From: Tricholomella constricta | Taxonomy: Eukaryota; Basidiomycota; Agaricomycetes; Agaricales; Lyophyllaceae | Assembly: GCA_013368375.1 (NCBI GenBank) | Contig: JAACJP010000029.1 | Span: 124,001-188,000, forward strand | Direction: 5' to 3' | Length of the DNA stretch: 64,000 bases | Shown here: positions 11,978 through 24,190 of the stretch, one piece after another | Position numbering within the stretch: the stretch's first letter is position 1 | Layout of the letters: the number at the start of each line of letters is the position of its first letter | Position numbers and translations under genes: made by a program | Notes under the pieces: generated by a model | Told to the model about the DNA's origin: nothing | Seen by the model: only the letters and a program-made list of their open reading frames with translations | Databases searched by the model: none

Positions 11978-13290
11978 ATGGCAGCCATGCAGAAGAATAA
12001 TCTCAATGTATGTGAGGCGACCGACGATCCTGGATCGACTTGGAATCCGCCGACGACAATTGCTCATACCATTCCTTATGAGATCATCAACGCCATCATC
12101 ATAGCCGTCGCTGCCCAACCCAGTCACAGATCTACCCGGTCTACTCTTGCCGCATTCAGTGCCGTAGCCTCTCATTTCCGTAATTTAGCTCAAATGCTAC
12201 TATTCCGAGACCTCACGATTGCATTCACTGATCCCAAAAGTGAATCTCTGCAGGGAAGTCTTTCTTCGAACTCGCGGCTATGCAGCTTCGTAGAGAAGCT
12301 CACTCTTTCCATTCCATCGTTCCCTATCCAGTGGGACCCCCTCCCAACGCTGCCGTGTGTGCGCAAGTTGGAAATTTTAGGACATCCGAACCACTGGAGT
12401 ATGGCTTGGTACGACTTACCTGAAACGCTCCGATGGAATCTGGGGAATATCTTTCAGGGCCCATCGCTCCACTCTGTGACGGTAAAGAAAATTCACTACA
12501 TCCCCATTGGCGCCCTCTGCTTCGGACCAGGTGTCCATACACTGGTTCTCAAAGCTGCGTCTATCTGGTATAATAACAAAAACCGCATCACAGACGGTGC
12601 ATTTGCGCGCAGGACCGAGCCACCGAGGACATATCTCCGCACCCTCATCTTACGAGACAGGAGCGCAATAGACTCGAGTTCTCTTTCGGTCCTCGGCGGT
12701 GCTTCCTTTCTTCCATCCGTTGCCCGTCTGCAGGGCTTCACAATCGACATAAAGGACGATATGGACGTTGACCAGTGCCGAGGAATTCTCCGGCTGGCAG
12801 GACTTTCCATGGTAGAGCTTACTCTCAAATTTAAACCCGCTTGTGGTGCGTCCTCCCTCTCCTTTTTCAAAATGTACAGTATAGGAACTAAATGGTCCAC
12901 CAACTAATAGCGATATGGAGGAAGATAAATCTCCCCAACCTTTCAAACTTGCAACGAATATTCTTTCTTGCACAGGAGCCTGCGTCCCTGAAGCACACAG
13001 TCCGCGTTCTCGAGATAATGCCTGAGACCAACAAGCTCGCCAATGTCACCCTCACCGTGAGCTCCACACTGTGTATGAAGTGGATGGAGAGCTTGAGTGA
13101 GAACGACATGTATGCGTCCGCACCGGCATTGGTAGGGCAGGAATTAGACAAGGTGCTGGGAAGAGCACGCCATTCAGAGCTCCGGCGCGTGACGATCATA
13201 CCGTTGTCAGATCAGAATTCCAGATTGTCGGACATTTTCAAGGAAACAATGCCGCACCTATCGACATCGGGTCGTCTTGATCTGGGATAG
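11978..13290 (+). CDS. F-box/LRR-like protein
   Basis: Two exons, 11978-12845 and 12911-13290, join in frame (…KPAC|AIWRKIN…) to give 415 aa. Residues about 25-75 hold a degenerate F-box-like start (IPYEIINAIIIAVA…LAAFSAVASHFRNLAQMLLF), followed by leucine-rich, irregular repeat-like text (FVEKLTLSIPSFP, CVRKLEILGH, LHSVTVKKIHYIP, YLRTLILRDRSAI, MVELTLKF). This is the layout of the very numerous basidiomycete F-box/LRR proteins, which would recruit substrates to SCF ubiquitin ligases; the specific substrate is unknown. The intron is 65 nt with GTGCGT and AATAG ends. A TATATA box lies about 65 bp upstream. Frames are clean with no sign of decay. Confidence 0.7.
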
Positions 13291-13694
13291 GTTCGTACAC
13301 ATATCTTCGTATGATTTGTCGAGCGGCTTTTTCTACTTGCCCACAATAGACATACCTTACAGTTCCTTGCACTAGTGATTCAAAGTATTGTTCGGCGCCG
13401 CCCTGCAGCCTCTGATTACTACATATACGAAGAAAGAATTACGTAGTCTCATCGCAGGAAATGGAAGGCAGAAAGAAGGAGACGATAAGGTGTCCCATTA
13501 TAGCCCTTGGAAAGCACATCCTATAAGTCCTAAAGAACGGTCAATCGGTAAGAGCAAAGGCCAAGTTAAAGTTCTTGTACGAATGACCCTGAAGAAGGGT
13601 GCAGCCCATCGCGGAGTTGGAATTGCCTAAACCTTGATAAATGGTGTCCATCCACGAGAAAATAGGCCCCCTTCGCATCCGCGTTTCTGACCGT
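13291..13694. other. Convergent intergenic region
   Basis: Lies between the 3' ends of the F-box-like gene (plus) and the MADS-box gene (minus). An 80-codon plus frame at 13388-13630 is not supported by any family resemblance. Confidence 0.5.
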
Positions 13695-15514
13695 CTACCC
13701 ACTGGTCTTTTTCTCTCCTCCATATAGCGCCATTCCATCAATCAGCACCGCTTCCCCACCGCCTGGCGCTCCAGCTCCCCCAGCACTGCCACGCGAAGAT
13801 CCACTTCTCTCCCAGCTGACGCCCCCTGGCGGCGTCGCAGTAGTCCCTGGACCGGTGCTAGAGGCTGATTTTCCTGTCCCAGACAAGTAGTCGAGCCAAG
13901 TCGTTCCGGAATCTGCACCACCTGCTCCGCTCCCCACCCCTCCAGTGGACAATGCTCCAGCAGCAGCAGGACCAGAACTGGTGCGATCGACAGGAACGAC
14001 CCGCTCATTTTCATGCCTTTGGGCCGGGTCTGGATTGACAGTGTGCTGATTGGAATGTGGTATCGCACTCTTTGATGACAACGGCCATTCGATGCCATGT
14101 CCACCCGCACCAGTGCTGGACAAGGTTAACGCGCCTCGTCCCTGTGAGTCGTCCCTGGAAGAAAGGTGACCGAACACCTCCGAGCTCCCGCCGCCACCGG
14201 GGGTGCTCCTGTTCGAACCAGCGACCATGTCTCCGTACATCGCCCGTGGAGGCGGATGCATCCCACTACTCATGCTCCTGGTCCTGTGTGAAAACGCATG
14301 AGCTTGCGCCTGCGAATCTCCATGCATCGGGACGAACGAGTGCGTTGACGGGGCACTGTTTGAGTACGCGGTGTACTGTTCCTGCTGTTGATGTATTTGC
14401 CCATGGGCATGGGCGTACGATTGGCCATAGGAGGCAGGGTGCACAGCAGCCCGAAACTGCGCAGCACTAGAGCTGGATGACACAGGAGAGTCAACCTCGA
14501 GTCGCGGGCGTTTGACCTGCCCTGGAAAGTCGTGGTGATCGTGGTAGCTGGACATGGAGGGTAGGTGGCGTTCCTGCTCATATTGTTGTGTGACCTGTGT
14601 GTGGTGGTGCCTGTGAGAGCGACGCTGCTGACTTTGGGCCAGGGAGGATGACGGCCTGAGTGGGAAGCGCTGAGGGTATGCTTGTGAGCGAGGGAGATAC
14701 TCGATCTATTTGTGGCCGTCAGTAGATAAATTGGGTCTGTGTAACGGGGATCCACGCACATCGGGCGCGAGCCAATCGCCCTTGCGCTGTGAACCTCCGT
14801 GAATTAGTGGCATGACGAGACCATCCACCTCGTCATCTCCATTTTCATCCTCGCCGATGTCAATTTCTACATCCTCTGCCTTGGCTGTTGCCGCGGCCGG
14901 TGCAAAATCATCGGGGCCTCGCGTGTCCCGTTCCCCGTCGTGCTATCATCGTTCAACATGGGTTAGCACGAGGTGAAATAGGAACAGGGTGTAAGCAACG
15001 ACTTACGCGCAGTTGTCTCTGAACTATAGCGTTGATGTCCGACGAGCAGTACTGGTACAGCTTCCGCGGATGGCCAGGCCGCTCTTCTGCGTGATGAGCG
15101 TCAGCACATCGGCTGTTCGCAAGCCCAGATTGAGCGGGGAGCCATGGGACATACCAAATATGATCACAGCAACGTCGATAGAGCAAAGGACTCCAAGCTC
15201 GTACGCCTTTTTGAAAAGCCCATTCTTGCGCTATTATCAAAAATAAAGGGAGTCGCGTGGTGGATCGAGATTATCATCAAAAATAGCAGGAAATTGCGGC
15301 GCATTAAAATGAAGGATTACCTTGAGAAACGTTACGGAGCGATTGCGCTCGTGCTGTATATAAGTAGACTCCATAAGTATGGCCAACCTTGCACTGCTTA
15401 AAACAAAATTGAAACGATACAAACGGCATTTCCACTCGCGTGGAAGGTTCATGAGTAGTTCGAGGGGAGAAGACTCACCGTGATAGGTTGGATGTCAATC
15501 TTTCTTCTGCCCAT
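13695..15514 (-). CDS. RLM1: MADS-box transcription factor, MEF2/RLM1 type
   Basis: Six exons on the minus strand join without a frame break: 15479-15514, 15321-15353, 15155-15230, 15007-15086, 14760-14942 and 13695-14705, encoding 472 aa. The first four exons build an almost canonical MADS plus MEF2 domain: [12 protein letters not shown], then [11 protein letters not shown], then [20 protein letters not shown], then [19 protein letters not shown] followed by [13 protein letters not shown]. The long last exon is low in complexity, rich in Ser, Gly, Gln and His, as in RLM1/SMP1 activation regions. Homologues bind AT-rich CTA-type sites and are usually controlled by the cell-wall-integrity MAP kinase; that role is inferred from the family. 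An acidic patch ([19 protein letters not shown]) lies around residues 95-110. Identification of the DNA-binding domain is secure. Confidence 0.93.
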
Positions 15515-18500
15515 TCGCTTAATTGCCTGGAGATTGTTGGAGAGCTGGTTTTGAGTAGCGAAGTTCACGCCCGTCTTCAACCTGTATTCTTCAAGCTTTC
15601 GGCTTGAATGCTGCCGTACACACAAACACAACAAGACCAAACGGCGCTCAAATGAATGAGGGCTGCCTCGATATTTGGCTTGCTTTTTATCTCTACCGAG
15701 AATGGGCAGAGGTTCTCAAGGTTCAGTGTCGAGATCAGGGTTGGAAGGAGACCAACACTAACATTCGATGGTTCCCACTCCAACGATGTCTCACGAGGTG
15801 CTTCTTCCGTTCGAAACGCGAAGATCACAGTCATTGCAAGGGTAGGGGATTGCGGTACCCACGGACCTTCTCGCTACCGTTCTGTGCGAATCAGCTTTTA
15901 GATCGAAAGCTCTGTTCGTATTCAGGTCAATGTAGCCAACTGTGGGCAGCATACTGTGAGAAGAACCAGCGACATACCGGCTATTCCGGGGAAACGCCAC
16001 GCAATCATCACGTCCCTGTCAAAACAGGCCGTTCACGCGGCTTTCCAAATCAACGGATTTGCTCTCTGCCGGCATCACAGCCACGATATTTGTTGCTTGC
16101 GCCTCAAATTTAATTACCGACCCTTGCGCGGCGCAGGTCCGCGTGTGTAGTCGAAGACAAACCGCGCGATAGGAATGCGTGTGCCATCTGGTAAATTCCT
16201 TCGATGGGCCCATGTATGTCATGAGCGTGCATGCCTCTTATTTGTTGCGAGGAAGGTACTTACATTTTCAGCAGCATTCAGTTTGTCCCATTGGTGCCTC
16301 GGCTTTTGCCTGTATGCCATCTCTTATCTTGTTCTGTCGTCCATCGTATCTCTCGCACAATAAAGTCTTACACCGTAGTTACGTGCACTCAATGGATATT
16401 GAGTGTATTGTAATTACTTCACAGCCGTCACTCACTCACCTGTCACAGGAGACTCGAGAGGCCTTGCATTTGTTGCATCACATGCCATTTAAAAACTGCA
16501 GGACTATGCATTTGCCTGAGAAAGAAAAAATCCGTTAACAAGAGAATCCGTGAAATGGTCGACAAGAATGCAAAGAATCACAAGTTTTGATCGGCCTTCG
16601 AGAGCTGAGAGATTTTCCAGCTTGTCAAACGTCAAAGTGGGCGAATGCATCACCGACGTCCATATAAATACAGTAGCCGCCTTGTCAGATCTTTCGACCA
16701 GTTCTAGAGGACGAATAGAGCAGAGAATTCGTTTCAGCCTCCCTCCCCTGACTTCCAGTGATCTGACTTTAGCGCCTTGCGCATGAAAAGGATTGCATGT
16801 TGGCTGTTTGCATATTCATTCCTCAGAGGAAGCACTCCCAAGCATATAAATGACAATGAGGCAGAACTAGACCACAAAGTCATTTTCAGAGCTGAGAAAT
16901 GGCAGAACATGAAGGTGCCAATCGCGTGAGGTAAAGCTCGTGAGCCGAAAAGGCCAGAAGTTGGCGCAATTGCGTAAACTGCACGAGATGAACGACTGAG
17001 AGACCATCAACTTGTGAGAACGACGGCGTATCAGATGTTTCCAGCGTAACAGTGGGAATAATAGAAGGCAGACCGCTAAAAGAAAAGGGCGAGGATCGGT
17101 CGTCATAGAGTGATATGAGCACGATAAAAATAACGAAGTAGAGCGGAAATGGCGTGTTTTCAGAAGGAGCCTGATCCACATCTGCCTGGAGTGTATGTGG
17201 AAAATCTGAAACATAAACGCGAAGGGTTAGCAGCGCGAAGGAGGAGAATGGTTGTGATGAAAACGAAGCGCATTGACTGATATGGCAAATGATCCTCGGT
17301 TGTGAAGAGGCCAATTGAAGAAAGAGCACGACGTACCAAGGGGCAATGGAAGTGACGGAACTCTGTTTGAAACAAAACCTGGAGAAGAGTTGGTGACATG
17401 ACCTGGCATGCAAAGCTTAGATGTAAAGGGAACACGTTGATGGAACGACACAGCGATTACCACGGACCATAAACGTGTCCTCGAAGGATACCTAATCATG
17501 CAAGTCCTCCAGTATATGGAGGGATTGGCAGGGCGGGGTGTGACGATCACTAGAAGTCAGCGGTATCAAACTCAAACGTGAACCAAGGTTCCTTCGCCGT
17601 TCGTATGGGTCGGATCGTAACAGTCAGCTTGTTTTTCCGAAAATTGTAAATTATGGCACACTTACCACATAATCAAGATGACCTGTTGCTCAGGACCAGG
17701 AGCCTTCAACGGGCTTCAGAGATAGACGGCGGTTCAAGCACAAGCCCCGGGCGGAATCGGAGGATTATAATCTGCTGAAAGTTACCGGCTGCATGGCAGT
17801 CAAGTGGGTTCATTCCAACATTCAACATGCTGAGGCGTAAATCTTTCAAACGCGTATGAATAAAAGCAAGCGTTTCCACAGAGTTCCAACCGGCGCAAAT
17901 CGTTGAGAATTGGCCTTTGTTTGGCAGCGACGGCTGGAACACTTTTGAGCCATTCCAAAAATGGCGATTATTTAGGTCTATATCCTAAACGGGAGCCGCG
18001 CCCGGACGGCGCGCGTCGCATCACAGCTCGGCGCGTGGGCATCCGTCACGCCCGTTCAACCCGCCGTCTCTGCAGACTCCAGAATGGCGAGCTTGTACAC
18101 GGCTACGACCATGGAGGAGAAATCCTGTCGTGGCACGCCCGTCCATCACTTCCCTTAGCAACCCAACGCGCAACCCATTTGTCGATCATCCCACCCCTTC
18201 CATTATCAGTGTTGCTCCTTCGGCCCTCCGAAGCTGCGATCCGCTGGAGACTTCGTTGCTGACCAATTTTGGAGATTTCGTCAAGGAAGTAGAATGCCGT
18301 CACACATTTTCTTCCAGTCCTGATTCACGGCCTCGACTACAGGTCCTGAGGACAGTGGCGGCTGCCATCGCAGCCAACGCTGTAATCATATATGGGAGGG
18401 TATCTTTCGGCCGATAAAGACCGAGCATATCCACGTCATCATCTGAAAAGAGTCGTTAGTTTCGAGTTTCTGCCCCACCCTCCATTAGACATGCAAAAGC

Positions 18501-19933
18501 GAAGAACTCCTGGGTATTAAGCATTTCAAAACTATACCTGGCTTTTGTTGACGTCGAAATTCAACAGATTACAGTGTATGAATCTTCGTCGCGCGCCTTT
18601 TGCTCAATTTCTCATCGAACGTTTCATGAGCGCAGAGTCTAGACGGCCGTCCTCTGTGTTCTGTGCATAGATGTTGATTCTTTCAACGATCCCCACTCAC
18701 GGCGTGGGATTGCTGTTCTTCTCTGTCTTGCAACGCTTTCCCGAAGTACGGTCATGGTCACCTCTGGCACCGCAAACACGTTGCGCGCCAAGTAGCTCGG
18801 AACACACCACCCGGGACTTTCGTTCTTAGATCGAATACGCTGGAATTGGAGATAAGGTGCTTACTAGTGTCTCGATTTGCGACAGTCCAACCTCGAAGGG
18901 CAGATTCTTGAGATGGTTAATATCGCGGCCCTGACATGATGCAAGTCCTAATCCTGCTACAGGGATTGTACCCCCGTCATTAAAGGGTTCGCCATGTGTA
19001 TCGCGTGCTCAAGGAGCTCAATTCTATTGGCTAGCTCTCTTGGACTCGCGTCCTAACATTGTTCAGGCTCTTCGGACATCCGAAGGCAAACGAAAGAACA
19101 GAACCTCGACCAATAGCGCGTTATGCGATCGTGACCATCGAATACTCGCGGTTACGCAGCTCGGGCAACGTGCTTTTTGTCGCCGCCTTGCCATAATGTC
19201 CTTGGGTTGGCCTCTCCCTCTCAGCTCGACCATATTACCCCTGGCCGATCTTGCCGCAGGGTCATGAATAAACTTTTGTCTGCCGAATGGCTGTGAGTAA
19301 CGGTTAAATCCCGCACGGGCAGAACCCGAGTGTTGGCCATAGATTTGAACTCGTGGTAGCCTTGGATTCAAGCTCAGTGTGAATGCCACTCGGGCCTGAG
19401 CTTGTTCTCGTCGTGGCAAGGGACTCGAACTCACTGAATGCTTTTTTTGCAACGGACTTCGCGATTCTGACGGGCATTGCTTTTTTTCGACCAACACAGC
19501 CCCGTGCGAGCGTTCATTCCAGCAGGTTTTAGAAGCCGATGGTCCCTTCGCGGGTGGGCTTCCCGCAGGTCAAAGCTGCAATTCTTGACAAACCGTCATG
19601 GGCGGCGCATATAAGAAATGCTGTGACCGAATGGCGGTGGGGCCAGTGCTCGGGCCCGCCTCCAGCGAGCTCTTCACTATAACAGGTCAGAACATATATA
19701 TCGCGGACTACAGTTGTTGTTCCGCATTGCTTTGGCCATCTCATCGGAGATATAAATGTGGTCATGGCCCATTGTTCATCGACACGCGGATTTACAAACC
19801 CCTTCCCACGAACTCTGTTGAACGAACCAGGAAGCGAGCGTGTTTATCTCTCTCTTCCACCTCTTTTCCAATCACAGATATCACACTCCCTACGTCACCC
19901 TCCCCATCACGCCCTTGATCACCAGCCTTCACG
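15515..19933. other. Unassigned 4.4-kb region
   Basis: No gene recognised with confidence. Minus-strand frames at 15577-15834, 15791-16000 and 16019-16222 overlap like neighbouring exons, and frames at 16867-17550 and 17706-17942 are longer than average, but I found no conserved motif in them. A plus-strand frame at 18130-18417 is likewise unassigned. The first few hundred bases hold the MADS-box gene's 5' leader. Any of these could be lineage-specific genes; RNA evidence would be needed to call them. Confidence 0.4.
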
Positions 19934-20402
19934 ATGTCAATTCTCAACGCCATCAAAGAGCAATGGCAAAACGTGGATCCAGTTATACAGGATGAGTACC
20001 GCAGTGGCAGGCGAGGAGGAGTATGTTTATTTTCTCTCGCTCACGTTCATACTTCTGAATCATCTGTTCTTCCCATAGAAGAACGCCACCGTTAGTGATA
20101 CAAAACACACCATCAAAGTTCTCCACATCAACCGCAACATATCGAGTGAGCAACAGCTCAGTGGCGACCCCAACACCGTGCAACTCCTCGGCGATGAGCA
20201 ACCGGAAGGTCCACTGGACGTTGAGGTTGGCTCTATGGACTATTATTCCATGGCCTTTTTGTCAGAATCTGCGCAGAGCGCCGCAGCGACGTCCAGTGAG
20301 GATCCAGTTCTCCAAGCGACAGCGCCGTCGGACCACGATGCCTGTTTAGTCGAGGTCATCAATATTGACCGCTCGACGGACTTGCTCGTCCCACGCAAGT
20401 AG
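19934..20402 (+). CDS. Small hypothetical protein
   Basis: Two exons, 19934-20020 and 20079-20402, join in frame through a GTATGT...CATAG intron to give 136 aa starting MSILNAIKEQWQNVDPV and ending TDLLVPRK. The protein is acidic, with Ser/Ala-rich text in its second half. No signal peptide, membrane segment or known domain was seen. The gene is called because splice sites, length and composition look real; function is unknown. Confidence 0.4.
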
Positions 20403-21347
20403 TCGTTACGCAGAGACCTCGCACACTCCTTTCAGCTACATGCCGACCGCATACGCCCAAGGGTTATTTTCTCTTTGCACACCGTCTCCAGCAATGCTGT
20501 GCTTGTTAAAGTAACAGTAGGACTCTTCGCCTCGCCGTTCACCCGCCGCCCTTGTACCACCCTTCCCCCCCTCTTCTCCTCTCATGACCTCCATCTCCCT
20601 TCCCACCCCTCACCCTTGCCCTCTCTTCCTGCCTACCCCAAGGTCAGCTTGAAGAGCTTTCCCGAGCATCCTCCGGACCGAACCAGGCGGTCTAGCTCCT
20701 CGTCGGAACGTCCTAGCGTGCGCCGCCAAATAACACGAGCACGCCAGTGCCTAGAACACTAGCTCGCACACGCTTCACAATAGACTCCACTTAGTTACCT
20801 TTCACAATGTTCCGTTATTCTTATTACCTCTTATGTTTTCACGCCCCATCCTTCCTATTCTCTTTCTACGTCTGAATATTTTGCTTTGCCTTTTTTGTGT
20901 TATTTGTAAGCTTTGCATTCTCAATTTATCGTCCATTCTTCTCGACTCAGCTCGCATCGGACACCGTGAATATCCTGCTCTGATAATTAGAATCCAGTGC
21001 GTTCAATAACCCAGCTTTATGGTACGAAGCTACGACACTAATTGCGCGGTAACTTCTCACTCCGCTCTTATTCGATGAGTGAAGACATGGGTCTCGGCGC
21101 CCTTCAGCATCTAGCGGCAGAGTGGTTGTTTACACAAACCAGGTGTCCAACTGACGCCTGTCGTGGCGTCGAGCAGCTTCCCTATCTTGGCCCTTGGGAA
21201 GGTTCAGAGTTATTCGCAGCAGGGCGTTGTAATATATACATAAGAAGGATCCCCCGACGTTGATACCATACAGAAGCAAATGATATGTACACAAACACCC
21301 TCAAAAGAGAAACCAAGATAGAAAAGAAAAAGTCATCGAGGGTCGTC
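20403..21347. other. Unassigned intergenic region
   Basis: Pyrimidine-rich on the plus strand around 20520-20640. No supported gene. It includes the 3' flank of the small gene and of the tyrosinase locus. Confidence 0.45.
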
Positions 21348-22663
21348 TTAATATAGACGGTCGTAATCGTAGCACAAAGTAGGGTTACGAATATCCATGA
21401 CATCGCGCACCGTGACATCCAGCGCGTTCACCCCTAGCGATAGTGGATAAGCCAGCGTGACATTTCCACCAAGAGCGTTGTCGTAGTCGAGGATGTTGAT
21501 GGGGCCAGAAATGTCAGTCAGCCGGGCAGCGAGGTTCCTTTTTTGCCAGGACCACCACAGCCTATCGAGGTTTGCGTGATGCATGTAAAACACGGGATCT
21601 GGGAGACGGAGAAATTATCAGTACGTTGGACAGGAGTGCGACGTCGAGGCCAAGAACGCTATACACCTGACGGACTATTGAACAAGTCACCCATGGCGCC
21701 CAATGTCCCTCCAACACCGAAGTGACCTCCGCCGTGGACAGATGACTCCTCAAAATTCGCCTTACCCTCGATAGCCCTGGAGAACCAACCATAATCGGGC
21801 TGCCTTAATGCTTGTGCAGTGACATTGTTCCCCAGGTAGCGTCCAGCGAAATACGGACTAAAGTCGCGCGTTAGGCAGCGCTCGTTCCCAGCAGCGAGGC
21901 TTCCTCCAGGACCAAGACGAACGATCATATCCTTGAATGGCCCATCGATGACGCACCCACCGCCCGTACGTCCGGGGACTTCGAGGCCGGGATCAGTTCC
22001 CTCAGGGAGGGGTAGGAAGGGACCGTTGCCACCAAAGCCATAAGTAGCGTCCCAGAGGGGCGATTAGGTGAATTTAGATGACGGGGAGACGTCCAATGTC
22101 CAGTCCCAATACCTGTCCGCAGTTGCCCGATAAGCACATGTATTCAATGTCGAAAGTGTGAATCACATACGGTTGGGCGCCTTTGTACCCACATTCGTTG
22201 TGTAACACCTGTTCGTAAACAGCGGTCATGAACCGATGCCATGGCAGGAAATGCCCCTGTAGGAATGATACTATTCATAGTGAGGGCTGTGAAGCAGGTG
22301 GAGACGTACAACAAAATGGATGGAGAAGGTCTGTTGTATGTGAGTGACAACGAAGTCCTCGAAGCGAGCGCCCACCCCCGGAGCAACAGAGGTCGGTGTC
22401 AAAGGAGGTTTTGCAAGGATGCACTTCACGGCGCTGATGTATGCCAGACGATCATTTTTGGAGAGAGTGCGCCTATATAGGATGACATCACCATCCAGTT
22501 AAACATATTTCGACACATGAGATGCTTACCACTCTTTCCTCACGACAGGTCGCTTGCAAGACTTATCTTTTGGCTTGGAATAAAGTTCACCGTGAACAAT
22601 TGTTGAGAGAATCAACAGGGACAAAAGGGTCCAGGTTATCGAATGCAGAGTAGAGTGCCGCAT
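21348..22663 (-). pseudogene. Short-form tyrosinase with premature stop
   Basis: Binuclear type-3 copper enzyme family that oxidises monophenols and o-diphenols to quinones (melanin-type chemistry). Five minus-strand exons fit: 22530-22663, 22310-22472, 22171-22256, 21667-22112 and 21348-21598, totalling 360 codons. A cleavable signal peptide is likely (hydrophobic TWTLLSLLILSTIVHG after MRHSTLHSI). CuA ligands lie in THIQQT, IHFVGHFLPWHR; CuB ligands in VHGGGHFG and FYMHHANLDRLWWSWQ. The catalytic core is complete, and there is no long C-terminal extension. Codon 144, just after PYWDWTLDVSPSSKFT, is TAA (minus strand of 22064-22066), and the frame continues perfectly after it (SPLWDATYGFGGNG). 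As read, the product ends before CuB, so it would be inactive. A sequencing error or polymorphism is the alternative. TATATAA lies about 50 bp upstream (22713-22719). Confidence 0.88.
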
Positions 22664-22712
22664 GCCGACTGAAGTCAGCCAGAGCCACAGCAGTAGCAGC
22701 AAAGTGAAGAGC

Positions 22713-22719
22713 TTATATA
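22713..22719 (-). promoter_or_regulatory. TATA box of the tyrosinase gene
   Basis: TATATAA on the minus strand, about 50 bp upstream of the tyrosinase ATG at 22663. Spacing and sequence fit a fungal core promoter; inferred only. Confidence 0.55.
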
Positions 22720-23797
22720 GGTATCAGGACCCATAGCCCCCTCAATACGTGCACAACATGTGTTCACGTTCAAGGCCCCAAATCGTCAGGGAAGACACTT
22801 TATCAGCGCCATCGTACCCAAAAAGTACCGTCGAGTGATTGCGATTGGCTCGTGCCGTCGTTTTTGCGATTTCATGGCAACCAGATCGCCCCAACAGACA
22901 CGGATTTGCCTTGGCGATGTTGGAATAGAGCCGATGGACAACGTGAGCTTCTTGAACTCGAACTGAGGTAAAGGAGTGACGAGTTCGTATAGGCAAGTTT
23001 GAGGATCACTCCCTCGGAATCGCAGTCCTTGGTTGAAAAAAGGTTCGGATAAGCGATGATAGAAACAGCAGGGAATTTAAGTACTGTCTGCTATGCTATA
23101 TGGGTGCAGCGGCCGGTTTATACAAGGCTAAGGAGAGTTGGGGAGACAAGTCCAGGAGTGGTTGCATTTACATTCGTCGGAGTTGAAATCCAGTTGAGGT
23201 CGCCAAAGCGGCAGCTTCGGATCGGATTGCCCTACTCCCCTCGCGCATACCTGCTGCGAAAATTCGCCGTTTATTTTATGGTTTCGATATCACGGGAGAA
23301 TGGTTCGCAACCTACAACGACCAGATTGCCGCCGCGTCATGGTGGACTACGATGCTAACGCCGGCGTGGCTTTGAAGTGGTTCCTCGCCAGGATTTTCTT
23401 TCTTGAGAGTAGAATCGTACAAAGTCAGGGAGCCGCGGCCGAAGGACGTATATGGCTGCACCTGTGATTATGTGTAGCTCGTCAGCGTGTGCAGCATGAT
23501 GAAGAGACCGTATAGTTGGAGGCCAAACCGAAGGCAGCTAAGCAAACTGAGGACCATCTTGAATGAGATGCAGAATGGTTTGTCGACTTTGATTCCAGCT
23601 CTCTACGCGGACTAATCTACTCCTCTCGATATCCAGTGAGTTCCGCGTTTCCACGCTGCCGGCCAACCCTCGCTCATTCATTTCCTTTTCTTTCCGTCCA
23701 ACAGATTACAACTTTGTTACAATCGCGTTGTCCATGTCTTGTCCGTTATGTCTACTTCGTTCTGTATTCTCGGGTACTCGCACCCCTCATCTGCATC
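22720..23797. other. Unassigned region
   Basis: No supported gene. A 100-codon plus frame at 23056-23358 has no recognised family. Confidence 0.45.
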
Positions 23798-24171
23798 AAC
23801 CGTGAAGCTTGAGATACTTTCTTAAGCGTCTGGTCACCTGTGATATCCTCCCTCCTTCATGATCAGTGGAATTTCGATGGCTCCTTCCCATAATACTGAG
23901 CTCAGGGCCACATATATAACCATAGGCAAAGCCTCGTCGGACGAAAGCCACGCAGGAAGCAATCACGTCAAGGCTAGCACCCTTATCGCATCTTTTCATG
24001 GATGCGGATTGCCGACGACTCTCATCATGGAGGAACAACATACGAGCAGCGCGTGCTTGGTCTTCTCTTCTGTATCGTTGATGCCCTCTGATAGTCGATT
24101 TTTAGTCATGGTATTGTCCCCCGCGTGAGCTCTTTCCTTCGGATTGCCATTTCTGTTTTCTCAGCGCTCCA
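23798..24171 (+). repeat. Dispersed ~370-bp repeat, copy 1
   Basis: Begins AACCGTGAAGCTTGAGATAC and ends at CAGCGCTCCAC. It is matched almost base for base by 56019-56389 in the same orientation. Each copy holds an open frame of about 88 codons (MISGISMAPSHNTELRATY… here) with no known domain. No terminal inverted repeats or target duplication were seen. It could be a fragment of a larger element or gene. Confidence 0.85.
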
Positions 24172-24190
24172 CAGTAGGGACAAAGAACTG

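Noticed and set aside
20475..20762. 95-codon plus-strand frame after the small gene
   Set aside because: Pyrimidine-rich DNA yields Ser/Pro-biased text; no splice link to the upstream gene could be supported.
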